Positions 1 through 12,042 of a stretch of DNA of 64,000 nucleotides are shown piece by piece. The notes beneath the pieces are model-generated. The model was not told the origin of the DNA, did no database searches, and saw nothing but the letters and a program-made list of their open reading frames with translations. The translations under genes and the position numbers were made by a program. How positions within the stretch are numbered: position 1 is the first letter of the stretch; every line of letters begins with the position of its first letter. The stretch is from Lethocerus indicus (lineage: Eukaryota > Arthropoda > Insecta > Hemiptera > Belostomatidae): the NCBI GenBank assembly GCA_019843655.1, contig JACDQD010000102.1, positions 8,317,501 through 8,381,500 of the forward strand, read 5' to 3'.

Positions 1-3000
1 AATCATTACTTTTGAGTGACCCGTGAAGCGACTCTTGGCAGGACCCCTGTTCCATTAACTTTGAAGGTGGGACTGGTCGTTCTTTCTCTAGTGGGTCGCT
101 CACAAAAGGATGAAAGAAGCCTCGAGGATAAGGGCACTCGATCATGAGGGAAAACATCGTTTCTCTAAGGCTAATCAGAACGAGCGCCGAGTTTACAAAT
201 AATTATTTAGAAGTTTAATTAAATTTCATAGAAACCAGTATCGGAACATGAGTACACTGTCACCACTTGAGATGATGTGCTCCTGATTGATGATTAAAGC
301 CAATATTGTTGTCGCCAATAACAATTTGTGAGTATAAAACATAAAGAGTTGGGTTGAATTTAAATAAGAACTGATTAATCTGTAAGGTCTGTACGTTGAA
401 TCCGGTCTAGGGGAGGACAAACGACTGGCCGGCGTGGGGCCGTGGCCGGTGGCCATCTCCCCCCGCCTCTTGATTAATCGCCAAGCTCCTACTCTCCCCC
501 CAACCGCCCCGCTCATTCTAACTTATGCGACACTCTGTTTTGTAAATTAGTGTGAGGATCGCTTTTTGCATTCCGCGAAACAATCCGGTTACACTAGCAG
601 ACAACAGAGCCCCATGCTACTACCCTCCCCCATAGTCCGCTCGGACAGATAGATGGCCCCGAGAGCTCCGGCAAAAACTAGCCCTTTTAGAAACGGAGAT
701 GCCTCCTAGGGGAGGAGGCATAGACGCAGGAAAACAAACATAAAAAAAAAACTTTAACAAATACATTTCTGCTAGGCGGTAATTCTTTACTTTCTTCCCT
801 CTTTGAGCTCTCCCGATGCCAAAACCATTAGGCTAATACTGCTTGACAAATTCGTCTCACCAGTAATAAACAATTCCAGATTCCACTATCCATTTTAGAT
901 GAATTAATCGCCTGCCGGCAATACAATGTTATAAATTGACATACAACAAAACGATATTTTGGCGAAAGATGAATTTGACTTAACAGATCTTCAGGAAATC
1001 TTTTAATTATTAATTAATTATTCGGTCGATCTAGTTGGCACCACGACGGAGTGTACGAAAGGTCCTGTTCGGAAATAACAACCTTCTTATGGTGATTCGA
1101 ACATGAACTTTTTGTGCCCCCTAATGACTTATTAGGGAAATAAAGATACACGCGTATATAAATATATTTAAATTGATATTTACGTTTCTCACACGAAGTA
1201 GGAATCAATATCCGTAACGTTGTATGCGCAATTCCCAATCAATCACGACACAGTGTGCTACTCACTGAGGCTTCAACAACGTCTGTCCGGAAATTAGTCC
1301 CCGTCTACCTCTGAGTGTTCCAACCAGAGGATGTTGGGAAACATCCCCGCGGGGTAGTTGTGCATGTTGGGTGGTGGTGTGCGGCGTTGTGGGGGGGGGG
1401 CAGTGGGGTCAACCCCCGCGTGATCCTGGCGGGACATTTCTACTGAACAAGCTATGCAAGCTTTCAGATGCGACCCGCCAACTGGTCGGGATAATTAGAG
1501 GCCGCTGAATTTCATCTTTAATGAAATATCGGCCTAAATATACGGAACAATCTCGTTAGAAGGTTTTACTCTTATTTATATTTATCCAACTGGACTATTT
1601 AATAATGATGCTTTCATATAATTTATATAATGTTTATCTCAGCGACGAACTTTAGTAACTTGGTGATATCTAGAGAAGGAATTAAAGAAGGATTAAAATA
1701 AGAAACATCCTCACGTTTATTACGTACCACTGGATACCTCAATTAGAGGACGAGCATTAATAAGGCCCTATCTTATGAATATCATTTCGCAAAGAATCGG
1801 TCGTCCATGCAGAGTTCGCGAACGTCGGGTGCCACCGACGAATTGCCGACGTTCGATTTTCGATCGCAATTAGTCGCTGACTACAGATGCAAATTAAAAC
1901 CCCGCGGGATCGGTTGCCCATGGGGTGGGCCAACGGCGGAGGGGGGGCGCGATTTCAATCCAAACCGTTGTTTTTACACGGTTGTTTAAAAACTTGTCGA
2001 CTTGTCGGTCACGTACGGAACAGAGAACAAGCGACAGCTCCCTTCATTTATTTTTTTCCCCCCTCTACGAGTTTGTTTTCTATTTGCACGTCGTCGCTGG
2101 CCCCCCCATTTACATTCGTGACAAATACCCAATTGGCCAGATGTCCAGTTGTTACAACTCTGTTCCGTCCTTATTCCACTCATATTTGGCCGTCCTACTG
2201 GCGTTTATTAGTTACAAGGAAAAAAGTATTCCCGCTTGCCGTTTAGTTGGGTTTAGAAATTGCAGAAAAATGTATGTAATGCAATACTATAGTAGTATTT
2301 ACAATTCATTAACGAATGAAATGTTAGACATCCCAAAAATAAATCAGCTAAATCGGAAAATATATTGTTACTAATTATGAATTATACGTTATACGATAAC
2401 GTCACATCAATTAACAATCCTTCCCGCATGTATAATCCTTAATATATCACAAAACAAAACAGAGAAGATAAATTGAAAATTAATCTCTATTAAATAAAAG
2501 AAGTTCAATAGAAGAAGTTTAATATTCAACACGAGTTTTAAATTTGGAAAAACTTTCGCGAGGACATATTTCTGTTCTTTGATTATATATTCTAAATATT
2601 GGCACACATTATAGGATTTAAGAGAATAATATTTTATTTTCCCATCCAAAGGAATTTTAAAAATTTTTTTTTAAGAAGAATTGTAAACAGAACAGTGAGT
2701 TAAAACTATTGTACAGTTGCAAAAACGTCAAAGTAAAGTCAGGCTTCTGTTTGTGGTACATAAAAAAAGGGGTGTAAATAACTTTTACTCAGTGGAAAGT
2801 GAACCATACCACTCTCCACGTTTACGATCGATCGTTGCTTAAAATGCCTTTAGAAGGCTGCCCATCTCATTCTGCACATACAGCCATTTTACACGTGTTC
2901 CAGCGCCTCAGCCCCTTCAAGTCAATGCCTCGGCCTAATCGCCTTTTCTACTTGCAGAAGGTATAAGTTGACGCCTCCTATTAATTATTATTTGGACCTG

Positions 3001-6000
3001 AAAAGGAAAGGTGGCCTGAAAGTCAGATCCAATTAATTTTCAACAATAAACAGTAGAAAAAACAAAACTTATTAAATCAGTCTACAAATATTCAAGTGAG
3101 CATTTTTTATTTTTTTCTCGACTAATCTATGAATAATTGCATTCGCAGAAGAATTCATTTTCGAAAACATTTTCGATTCCCCGAATCAACAACTAAGCTA
3201 TACAAATCACAAATATTTTATTTTATAAATATACATTGGCCAACTTCGTCAATTTCAAAATTTTCCTCATGGCTGATTATACGAGAGGACTTCAAGTGTA
3301 TTCATGAGAATGCAGTTTGGTAGTTTATTGCCTCACAAGAGCAACTGCTTTCAGTCTAAACGTTCACTTATAACGCCCTTACTCTCAAATACTAAGTGGC
3401 GAGATTCCCGTATAGAATGGAGTAATTGAAGGAAATTTCCGAAGGGTAAATTTATAAATTTTGTTGACAATATATAATAGGAAACGTGCCCCTCCCCCCT
3501 TGAAACCTGTGATACAAAATCATATAATAATTGACCGAGGTTTTATTCCCATATTTATTGAAGCGGTCTGCGTTTTAAAGGCACTAAATCGCACAGTGCA
3601 TGGTTTTTGAACAAACCGAGCGAATCTAATCTCATCAAGAACTGTAAGTATTTAAATGAATCTTTGCTCATATTAATATCTGCACTACCACGAGACGTAA
3701 ATACCGGTAGAATAGAGAAAAATAGGTCTGAAGCGGACTAGTTCGGGAAACATTTCTAAATAATTGTCCACTCGGTTTTCTCTAGAATTAGTGTGATGGC
3801 GTCGTGGTAACGGTTGTTGATCCGGCCGCCGGGAAATGCCGAGACTCGCCCTCTCCCCAACCCATAACGCCGTACAATTTATGTCGCCGAAATATTTATT
3901 ACGGGTCGGAAGTGTGCCCGGGTTTAGAAAATAGGGTATGCGTCTTAGCCGAGGTGCCGGTTTAGGTTTGGCCGTGCGGGAATATATAAGCCGCAATATA
4001 CATTGTCCCGGCACTGAGGAGTGGGCCACGCACGTACGCGAGAGATGCCGGGGGGCGCGGGGGTGTAGCCCGCGGTTTCAATTTCGGTAAGTGCACACAC
4101 TCACGGAGCGCGAGCGGCCAAAAAATGGAAACCGGGCTTAAGCCGAGGCGGGCCCCCGCTTTTCGGCCCGAACCCAGCCGGCTAATTCCGACCAATTTAC
4201 GGCGTTACACAAATGGAAAGACATTTTCCTTCGCTTCCAGTACCGGTTTTCTCCACCTTTGTACGCTCCAGAAACGGACATTAATCCCTGGAAATTTTCC
4301 CAGTAGCCACCTGGCCGGCACCGTGTTGTAACATTATCGCGAAAACTGATCTTCTATTGTGCCTGTTTGATAGATTTATGTAATTAATATATATAATAGA
4401 AACTGATAATATATTTATGAGCAGTCTCATTCAATCTATCTCCCAGGAAGCACGAAGTATCCGTGTCCACGGAAACTCTGAACGTCTACTTCGCAATTTC
4501 CTTTCAATGTCGCGTTGACATTTAACATATTCTCATTATAAATGCGAGGGAGAGAGGCGTTAAATTAAATATTATTAATTGTAATTAACTAGAAAGATTT
4601 TTTAAACTAGAAGATCTATCTTTAATTTCCATTTTATTTACGCTGACAGATATTGAAGTAATAATATTGATGATACAGAGAACTGGACGCGGAAACGGAC
4701 AGGCAGGCCGCGATCGAATCGATGGCCCCGCTATTTGTAATGCAGTATTCAATTATAGCTCAGATTATTGTTCTAACATTAATCTAATCTGTGCCCACAG
4801 CTCAGAACAATTAATAGGTTGCAAATCTGTACCATTCTCAGGCCCCCCAAGTAATTACCCGTCTACAATTACCCCGCTGTTTATTCACCCATATATGCAC
4901 GCATCCCTATTGGTAAATGCTCGCTTTAACTTTAACATGTCCGTGCGTTTATAAATATGTATTATGTGCTTTTATAACGTTTGTGTGTATGTTCCACTGT
5001 TTATTCCCAATATTATAATCACTATGGAACAGTTATACATATTAATACCAGCGACAATAATAGAAAAATCGTCTGTTTACTTATAGTTTTTAAATTTTGA
5101 ACTATACTTTTTAGATTGCTGTAACCGCTATCTTTTTTACAGATATTAGTTCTTTATGAGTGGGAGCAGCAGGAGGCATATAGCCAATTCTGATTGAACA
5201 TTTTGTGAGTCCTGCACCACTAAGATTTGTTGAGCTAACCGATATTACAGTGTTAAATAAATGTGGTTAGATGTGATACCGACTGTTGCCCGTTTTAGAA
5301 TATATTTCTGGATGATAATATTAATCACATTATTAATGGGACAGAGCTGGTGTCGATACAGCAGGCGGGCATATAGATATATGACAGTACATATATGTGA
5401 TGGGGGTTAAGTTCCATTCTGAATGTACGCATTGACGAGTGGTTGGCTCGAGCGATCGTTATCAAAGCATTTGAGATGGGCGTGAATGGGCGGCCTAGGG
5501 GAATCGGGCCTACGTAATGCTTTTCCAAACCGTCGAATCCATTTCCTACCTATAAAACACTTTCATTCCTTTTATAGAGCTTTTCCAAAGCGAATGCGAT
5601 TAAATTTGGCCTCCATTGAACTAATAATATAAAGTCTCCAACACTTTATTCGTTTCATGTATTTCCAATCATACGAAAGTACGAATTTGAAGTACATTAT
5701 TTCGTGGGTTATTAGAAACCTGAAATCAGTTTACTGCAGGGCCATGTGTATCAAATAGAATTAGAAATGTAGAAATAGAAAATTCTAAATCATCGCAGAC
5801 CCCCGCCCCCCTAAATACCATACTATGGACTACTAATAATAATTTCTCCAATTGGTCTTTTATTTAATCCATAATTAGTGTGCTAAAAACCAAATCGCCT
5901 CTTGTAACACTAATGCTCTTTGAAATATCCTGACCTTATTAGATTTCAAAATAATGCTTTGAGGGGAGAGTGGCCTTTTAAAAATATATCATTCCCGAGA

Positions 6001-7117
6001 ACTGTAAAATATACATAGAACTGTTTTTTAGTAGTATGTTTCTTTATAATTTGAATAAATACTGTTGGTGTATTAATAGTATTTCAATCAATTAAGCTCA
6101 ACTTATTATAATGGGGATTTGGCCGGGAGAAAAAATGTCGGATTAATCCAAGCGAAACCCAGTGGCGTTGAAAACTGATCACCTTCCGCCAACATCGGCA
6201 ATCCAATTTTGAACCGCTAACGCAATTTTTGAAGTCCCGCCCCCCTCGCTTATCCGATTACATCCGTACCGAAAATTTGCCGATTGCAACAATTAGAAAC
6301 TCGTACCGCGTGGAAATAATCTAAACGCGGAGGAAAAAAATCAAGAATTAGGACTGAAACGTGTTGACTTAATTTAAATCGATTGTTCCATTGACAAAGG
6401 GATAAAAGATATAACGTTCGTAACAAAGACGCGACAACCAGATGGATGAGCACGTCCAATAATAATCTGAAAATTATTCTTATTCAGCTCCTGATTATTT
6501 TTCTGGAAATCCTTAAATTAAATATTGTGTAATAATAACTGATTTATATTTATTTCGTAGTTGTATACTGCGAAATATGTTAAGATGAAGTCAAAATTGG
6601 ATTTTCTGGAATAATTTCTTAATGCATTATTCCTGTCTGTAATTTTCGTGCCTGCATTATCGACTTATAATAATCGACTGAATTGAAACCATTGGGAAAG
6701 TTGAATATTAAAGTACTCAGTATATTCAGTTTGCAGTTTTATTTTTTAGTTATCAGTTTACAGCCGTACATATTTCCACAGTCTGTGCGTCTGTTATTAT
6801 CGCGGTTATCGGGCGACAAAATTGAACCCGGCTTTAACTGAAGTGCCTATCTTTAAATGAAGATACCGATTATTCGCAGATAACTCATACACATATAAAT
6901 CTATTCAGGTATGTATATGTAGCTACATGCTTTTATTTATTTAGTTTCTTTTATTGTTTGGTTTGCTCAAATTTAAACATTTTTACTTTAAGACTAAGAC
7001 GTTGAACACGCTTAGTATTTAGGCAAAATTATTTAAAACTAGGTCACCATCTTCAATTACTGAAAACTATTACAATTAAAGGAGCGAAGAAGAAGCCCCC
7101 ATAATCAGGCCAAGATT
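1..7117. other. Non-coding stretch, AT-rich with GC patches
   Basis: No gene is recognised on either strand. Most of the stretch is AT-rich, for example around 2400-2700. It is broken by GC-rich, CpG-containing patches near 400-500, 1310-1440, 1840-1990 and 3790-4330. A G10 homopolymer lies at 1391-1400. An octamer motif ATGCAAAT sits at 1887-1894. All open frames are short, and none shows a domain, signal peptide or family motif that I recognise. A GTAAGT donor-like hexamer at about 4086 lacks a convincing upstream exon. This could be intergenic or intronic DNA; the sequence alone does not decide. Confidence 0.6.
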
Positions 7118-7139
7118 TCTCTCTCTCTCTCTCTCTCTC
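7118..7139. repeat. (TC)11 microsatellite
   Basis: This is a pure TC dinucleotide run of 22 bases, the first of several GA/CT tracts in the window. It lies in an AT-rich setting just before a GC-rich patch at 7200-7400. No gene is associated with it. Confidence 0.95.
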
Positions 7140-10100
7140 ACTCTTTCCGAGGGGCCTTAAATGATTTTGCGAATAATTTGGGTCTATTATTCTCATATGA
7201 CCTGACCGTTGACCGGCCCCAGGTATGAATGCATCGTTTGGGCGGACGAACGCTACCGTTTGTGGAACTCCCGCCGGCGAAGTCCTGGCTTGATTGTGGG
7301 GACTTGTTCGGTCGTCCTCGGTGATTTGGCCGGGTCGCCCGCCTGCCTACCCTTCATTACTTACCGCTTCAGGACCGTTTCAGTTTTATAAAACTGGGCT
7401 CCAAGTTGAAACCCGTTCGACGGCTACGGTCATAACTACTCTGCACCGGACATTGATCGGACAGGGGAGAATAACGATTCAATATTGATTTCAGAAAATG
7501 TGATTGTTCCCGATCAATTAGAAGTTCATAAGTCGGAAATCAATCTTAATCTGACAGTGCGGATCAATACAACGGACGTAGCAAACAGATTAGGACCGAA
7601 TGAAGTAACAATTTTATTAGCGAATCACCTAAGTCGAAATGTGAAACACAAATACCATGTTAAGTATGTAGCATTTATTTCCCGGAGCGCCTCATTTCGT
7701 GAGTAAAATTGAAACTGTACAACTAGGCATTGCGTGATAAGCCCACTGCCCGATCTTGTATGGTAGTTTATGCATTAAAAAATGTACTTGTACTGTAAAA
7801 TTTATATTTAGAAAGAAAGCTAATTTTTGTAATTCCTTATTTTTCTGGTTGTGAGTCTGGGAGATTGATAGATGAGGGGAAGGGAGGGTGAGAGAGATCG
7901 AGAGAGAGAGAGAGAGAGATAAGAAGAGAGACTGATAGAGCTAGGTTTATGTAGATAAGAAGACGTGGAGGCGGCTGGGGTTGTAGTTGGTTAGGGTTTA
8001 CGGGCGGGGGCCGAACACAACTAACGGTGGTAAGGGGTCCCCGTGCGCCCACTTGGGCCCCGCTACAGTATATTCCAAATTTCATTGCCCGCCTCGCTCA
8101 AATTTCCCTCCGACAGGTTTACAGATAGGATACGGAGGCTACGTGGCCCGCCTGCTCTGGGTAAGCCCTAGATCTCGGAGGTTTACGCCGGGAATTACGA
8201 ACGGAAATGTATATCTCGCGATAGCGTCTCGAGACTGCGACAACAGAATTTACCCCCGGACGTAAGTCAGAAAATATTTATACTCTTCCCCGGTGGGCCG
8301 CACGTGATTTCAGCCGCGCGTTCCGATGTCTACTGGGATGTGTACTGAAAAATATAAAAAAATACGGAAATCCTTACATCCTGCTAATAACATACGCAAT
8401 GAAAAGAAAAGTACGCAGCATATAAAAGATTACGTCTATGCGTTAGTTAACCTCTTCCATAACACTTTATACGCTCGAATTAATTAAAAATATTAAACAC
8501 ATTTAGGTACTTGGGTCCGTTGGTCGGTCAATCGTGTGTACCCTTGCCGGCCAATTTAACTGAGGAGATAATAATCTATCGCGTATTTCAGAGAATCGCG
8601 TAGCGATATCGTTGTGGGCGGAACGAGATTGTACCCCTTTGCTAAATTTGGTTGTCCTGGGAGACCGGACATTGGCCCTTCTGTAAGTAAAATTGGTGCC
8701 CAGTCACGCTCGACCAAGCGCCGCAAAGGGTCAAACTGGATTCAACGGTCCGTGCTGAAATTATTTCTGTCTATCGTTTTCCTAGAAAATCCGCTGCCCT
8801 TTGTGAACCGATATTCAGGATACACTCCGGCTGCAGAGTGCTGAACTGAACTAATCAACTCATCGTATACAACAACGTCATAATTTTGTGGTGAGTCCTT
8901 TGCCGGTGGATAGGAATCCGGCTCAAGTCCAAATCTGAAAAATATTTTCACGAATACGCAAAACATAATCAGTATACAATTGATACTCATCACTTTTAAA
9001 TTGGCTACTCTCGTTGGTGAACCAGAAATATTGGATTTGTGTACGGGTTTTTTCATCTAAAATCCGAACATTCGTATGGACTTCATATAATAGTACTTCC
9101 ATTAATCATTCGATAATTCACTTTTACTAATGACGGACCGACAAATGTAGTGTCCTAAACAACTTTGCAGTCCTTAGGCGAATATTTCCGCGAATTAAAA
9201 AAAAGACAAAAGAAGCAATCATGAAGACTGCCCCAATTCAGGTAAGGGACTCCATTTAAAAATCTGAACCAGTTCATTCGAATCGAATCCAGCCCCATTT
9301 TCTCTTCCAGTTTCCCATTACTCCCGTAGGTTTGGGACGGGGGCCGGGTGGGGGGAAATGCGGTGCATTCACTGTTTCTATTTAACCGTAAGCCATCTCC
9401 CGAGTATTAATACCCCCCCCCGGCGAGGAGTTAAGGGCACTATCGTCGGTGGGTTAGATCCGCGCTGAGGGGGAAGAGACTTAGGCCGTAATTTGAAGAA
9501 ATCGAGGCCCCCAGCGGACGGGCAGGAGGTCCCTGTCCCCAAATCCCTGCCAGTACAATCCCATTTGCATATAGACGATATGCATTGCCCGGGGCCGACC
9601 GACCCACGCTTTTCCTTTCCCTTTTATTCCACCTTCCTTTCTGCCTCTTCCTCGTTGCTTCCTGTCTTATACCTTTGTTTTGGCTCATGTCGCGCGTATA
9701 CATTTCCTGTCCGAGATAATTCCTGAGTGGCTCCATTTCCTACATTACCTTTTCCGGCATTTTTCTTCTCACGAGACTTCTTTAAAGATTCAGAAACGTG
9801 TATTTTTTACAACAAAACAAAAATACACGGTCCACTTGGCCTCTTGTTTTTTTGGAACGAATGAAATGGTAATTAAATTATGGGTGAAAAGAAATAGCGT
9901 AATAGCGATGTAATATGCAATATGAAATTGTAATAACAATATTAGTGAGATAACGATATAAATGATAGGATTTTCTTCCAATTTTACGTTTGTTATTCCA
10001 ATTGCAATCAATTAAATCGATCATATAATTTAATGTACACTGTTTTATTTGTAATATTCTATCCCCTTATTAATTAACAAATCTTAATGATTTTAGACAG

Positions 10101-11637
10101 AATAAGATTAACAAAACATTAATCGTTACAATTCACGAGATAGGTTAATCGGCCTTAAGGGACTGGTTCTTTAGCCTAGTGTCGCAAAAATACTCTGACC
10201 GTCTCAGTTGTTAGTTTAAAAATAATATCGGTTTTGAGTGGGTAGGGGTGGGCAGCCCCTCTTTCCGCAACGGCCCCGTCTCCAGTGCCTAGTCCCCAGA
10301 TAATTCCTAACTGGGGTTCGGCCCCTCTTCCCACGAGGGCTAACAACTCCGATGACAATCCCCGCCCCTCCCACGCTCTGCCCTAACGTCCCCTCCAACT
10401 TTTTCCCTTTTATCCGTCGGGTTTTTCTACAAGAAGACGTTGAAATCAAAAGACGTTCGGGAAATATTTCTGTGAAAAACTGAGTTAATTGTTAAACCGT
10501 CAACGTTAACGTTCAATCCAACCCGGAATAACGCACGTATTTTCGCGGAGTCTATTTTGAACGGACGATTATTCAAATAATATTCCAGTTCGAATTAGTC
10601 GCTTGTTGTGTATATTTCTCAGATAAATTACCGGGAAAACGGAATTATTAATATACCGGTGAAAATTATTATACGTTTATTTCCATTTATATTTCACCCC
10701 CACACAATATTTGTGAACTTAATGGCATAAACCACTGAGTGATGATGTAAATAACTGCATATAGGTATATTTAAATTTACGACATTTACCACCGAACGCA
10801 CGCAACGCTCTGGACATGCACCACAACCTGTAATGACGGGTCTTGCGGTTTATCGGAGTGATACATCAAATGCAAATGTACACTCCGAGGGCTATTCTCG
10901 GAGATTAGTAAAAATCGCCGCAATACTTTATCCGACCGCGAGCGGGCAGTGCGAACGGCCGCCGGGCATGAGCCGAATGAAAATGAACCGCAATAAATCA
11001 CAAATTCGATTACTGGCGGGGGCCCAGTAAAAAAGGCGGCCGGCCGGGGGCGACCGGGTTAACGCACCCGAGCCTATGTGCGCGTGCACGCGTGTTGACA
11101 CTGTAAATTGGATTTAACGCAAACAGGGCCGGCGGCCAGACACACGCTGTCAGACAGCGGAGTGCACTCGGCCCCAGACAGAGACGGCACTTACACAGGG
11201 CCCAAGAGTGCCGCCCCACACCGCCCGCAAATTAACACCCTCCCCCGTTTTCCTACCTCTGTTTTATTTCCATCGCCAGGATAGCGCCCGAAAACAATAT
11301 GGACTCGGAAAGGCCATTTAGGCGCCGGGGTTTTCCACCCGCCCCGAACGGGATAAGCCGAGAATAACAACTTGCGTTTTATCGGCGCTGCGATAACAAT
11401 AGAGAAAGCCCGACATAACACGGGACGTACAATCGACGTTTTATTAAACCGTAAAACAAGGCGGGGATTGGGTTCGAGCCGCCTAAGCCTACTTTTGTCG
11501 CGTGGGCTCTAGAAAAGAGACAATTATTAGAAAATATTATTTTAATTCCTGAGTAAGTATTATCCTGACATGGTTCACATGATGGCCCACTGGTAACAAT
11601 TTCCTGACTTGTTATTCTATACAGAGAAAATCTCTGT
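7140..11637. other. Non-coding stretch with exon-like segments
   Basis: No gene is confidently assigned. GC-rich patches lie near 7200-7400, 7960-8320, 8590-8760, 9300-9640, 10240-10420 and 10900-11500, separated by AT-rich DNA. Between 8.1 and 9.1 kb there are two plus-strand segments bounded by splice-like sites (8117-8160 and 8592-8682). A minus-strand 104-codon ATG-initiated frame (8742-9056) has a hydrophobic segment. All three are treated as hypotheses in the findings. Octamer motifs are at 9563-9570 (reverse orientation) and 10870-10877. No transposon protein is recognised here. Confidence 0.5.
7900..7919. repeat. (GA)10 microsatellite
   Basis: This is a pure GA run of 20 bases, preceded by imperfect purine-rich sequence from about 7861. 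The purine-rich stretch on the plus strand is roughly 80 bases in all. No coding content is seen. Confidence 0.95.
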
Positions 11638-11775
11638 TTAAGCCAATTTTATGACTTGGTCGACTATAGCAATGTTGAGGTCGTGATGAAGAGTGTGATT
11701 GGAAACATATCGGGGAGCATTGAGGACGGTTCGAAGGACCTTCGTCCTTCGTGGACGCCTCCGCGTCAGGCCCAA
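11638..11775 (-). pseudogene. Degraded Jockey-like LINE reverse transcriptase C-terminus, copy 1
   Basis: On the minus strand, the frame reading through 11770-11640 contains the motif VLRTVLNAPRYVSN followed by TLHHDLNI. This is the segment just downstream of the reverse transcriptase in Jockey-like non-LTR retrotransposons, whose usual form is close to VLRxIxNAPWYVSNxxIHxDLxIP. The tryptophan of NAPWYVSN is replaced by arginine. The frame ends at an in-frame TAA at 11638-11640, before the HPNPLV motif expected in intact elements, and no related sequence is seen beyond it. About 45 codons are recognisable. The element is truncated on both sides and cannot be functional. A second copy in the same orientation lies at 29.07-29.55 kb. 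The open frame on the opposite strand here is only a shadow. Confidence 0.8.
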
Positions 11776-11975
11776 TCTAGACGATGGGACGTGGGCGTGG
11801 GACTTTTGACTTCAAAGTCCGACTGCAAACGGGGAATCTGTGGCTTGATTAGGTGGGAATGGGCCGGGTTCCCAGCAGCCGATTAAGCCTCCCCGAATTA
11901 GGCTGGCGAAAAACATCACACGGGTGGATCCGTTTTGTGCTGCAGTTCTAGAGCACTGGCTGTATTTACTTTTGC

Positions 11976-11977
<2 letters not shown>

Positions 11978-12039
<62 letters not shown>
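11978..12039. repeat. (GA)31 microsatellite
   Basis: This is an uninterrupted 62-base GA tract, about 200 bases from the broken LINE fragment. It gives long serine-leucine frames on the minus strand, which are repeat artefacts and not proteins. The length and purity suggest it is polymorphic in populations; that is an inference. Confidence 0.98.

Positions 12040-12042
<3 letters not shown>

Noticed and set aside
11470..11481. tRNA B-box-like GGTTCGAGCC, also at 26409-26418
   Set aside because: No A box at the right distance and no cloverleaf; a shared 12-mer is expected by chance in 64 kb.
11656..11886. Plus-strand 76-codon open frame over the LINE fragment
   Set aside because: The recognisable motif is on the minus strand; this frame is its shadow.
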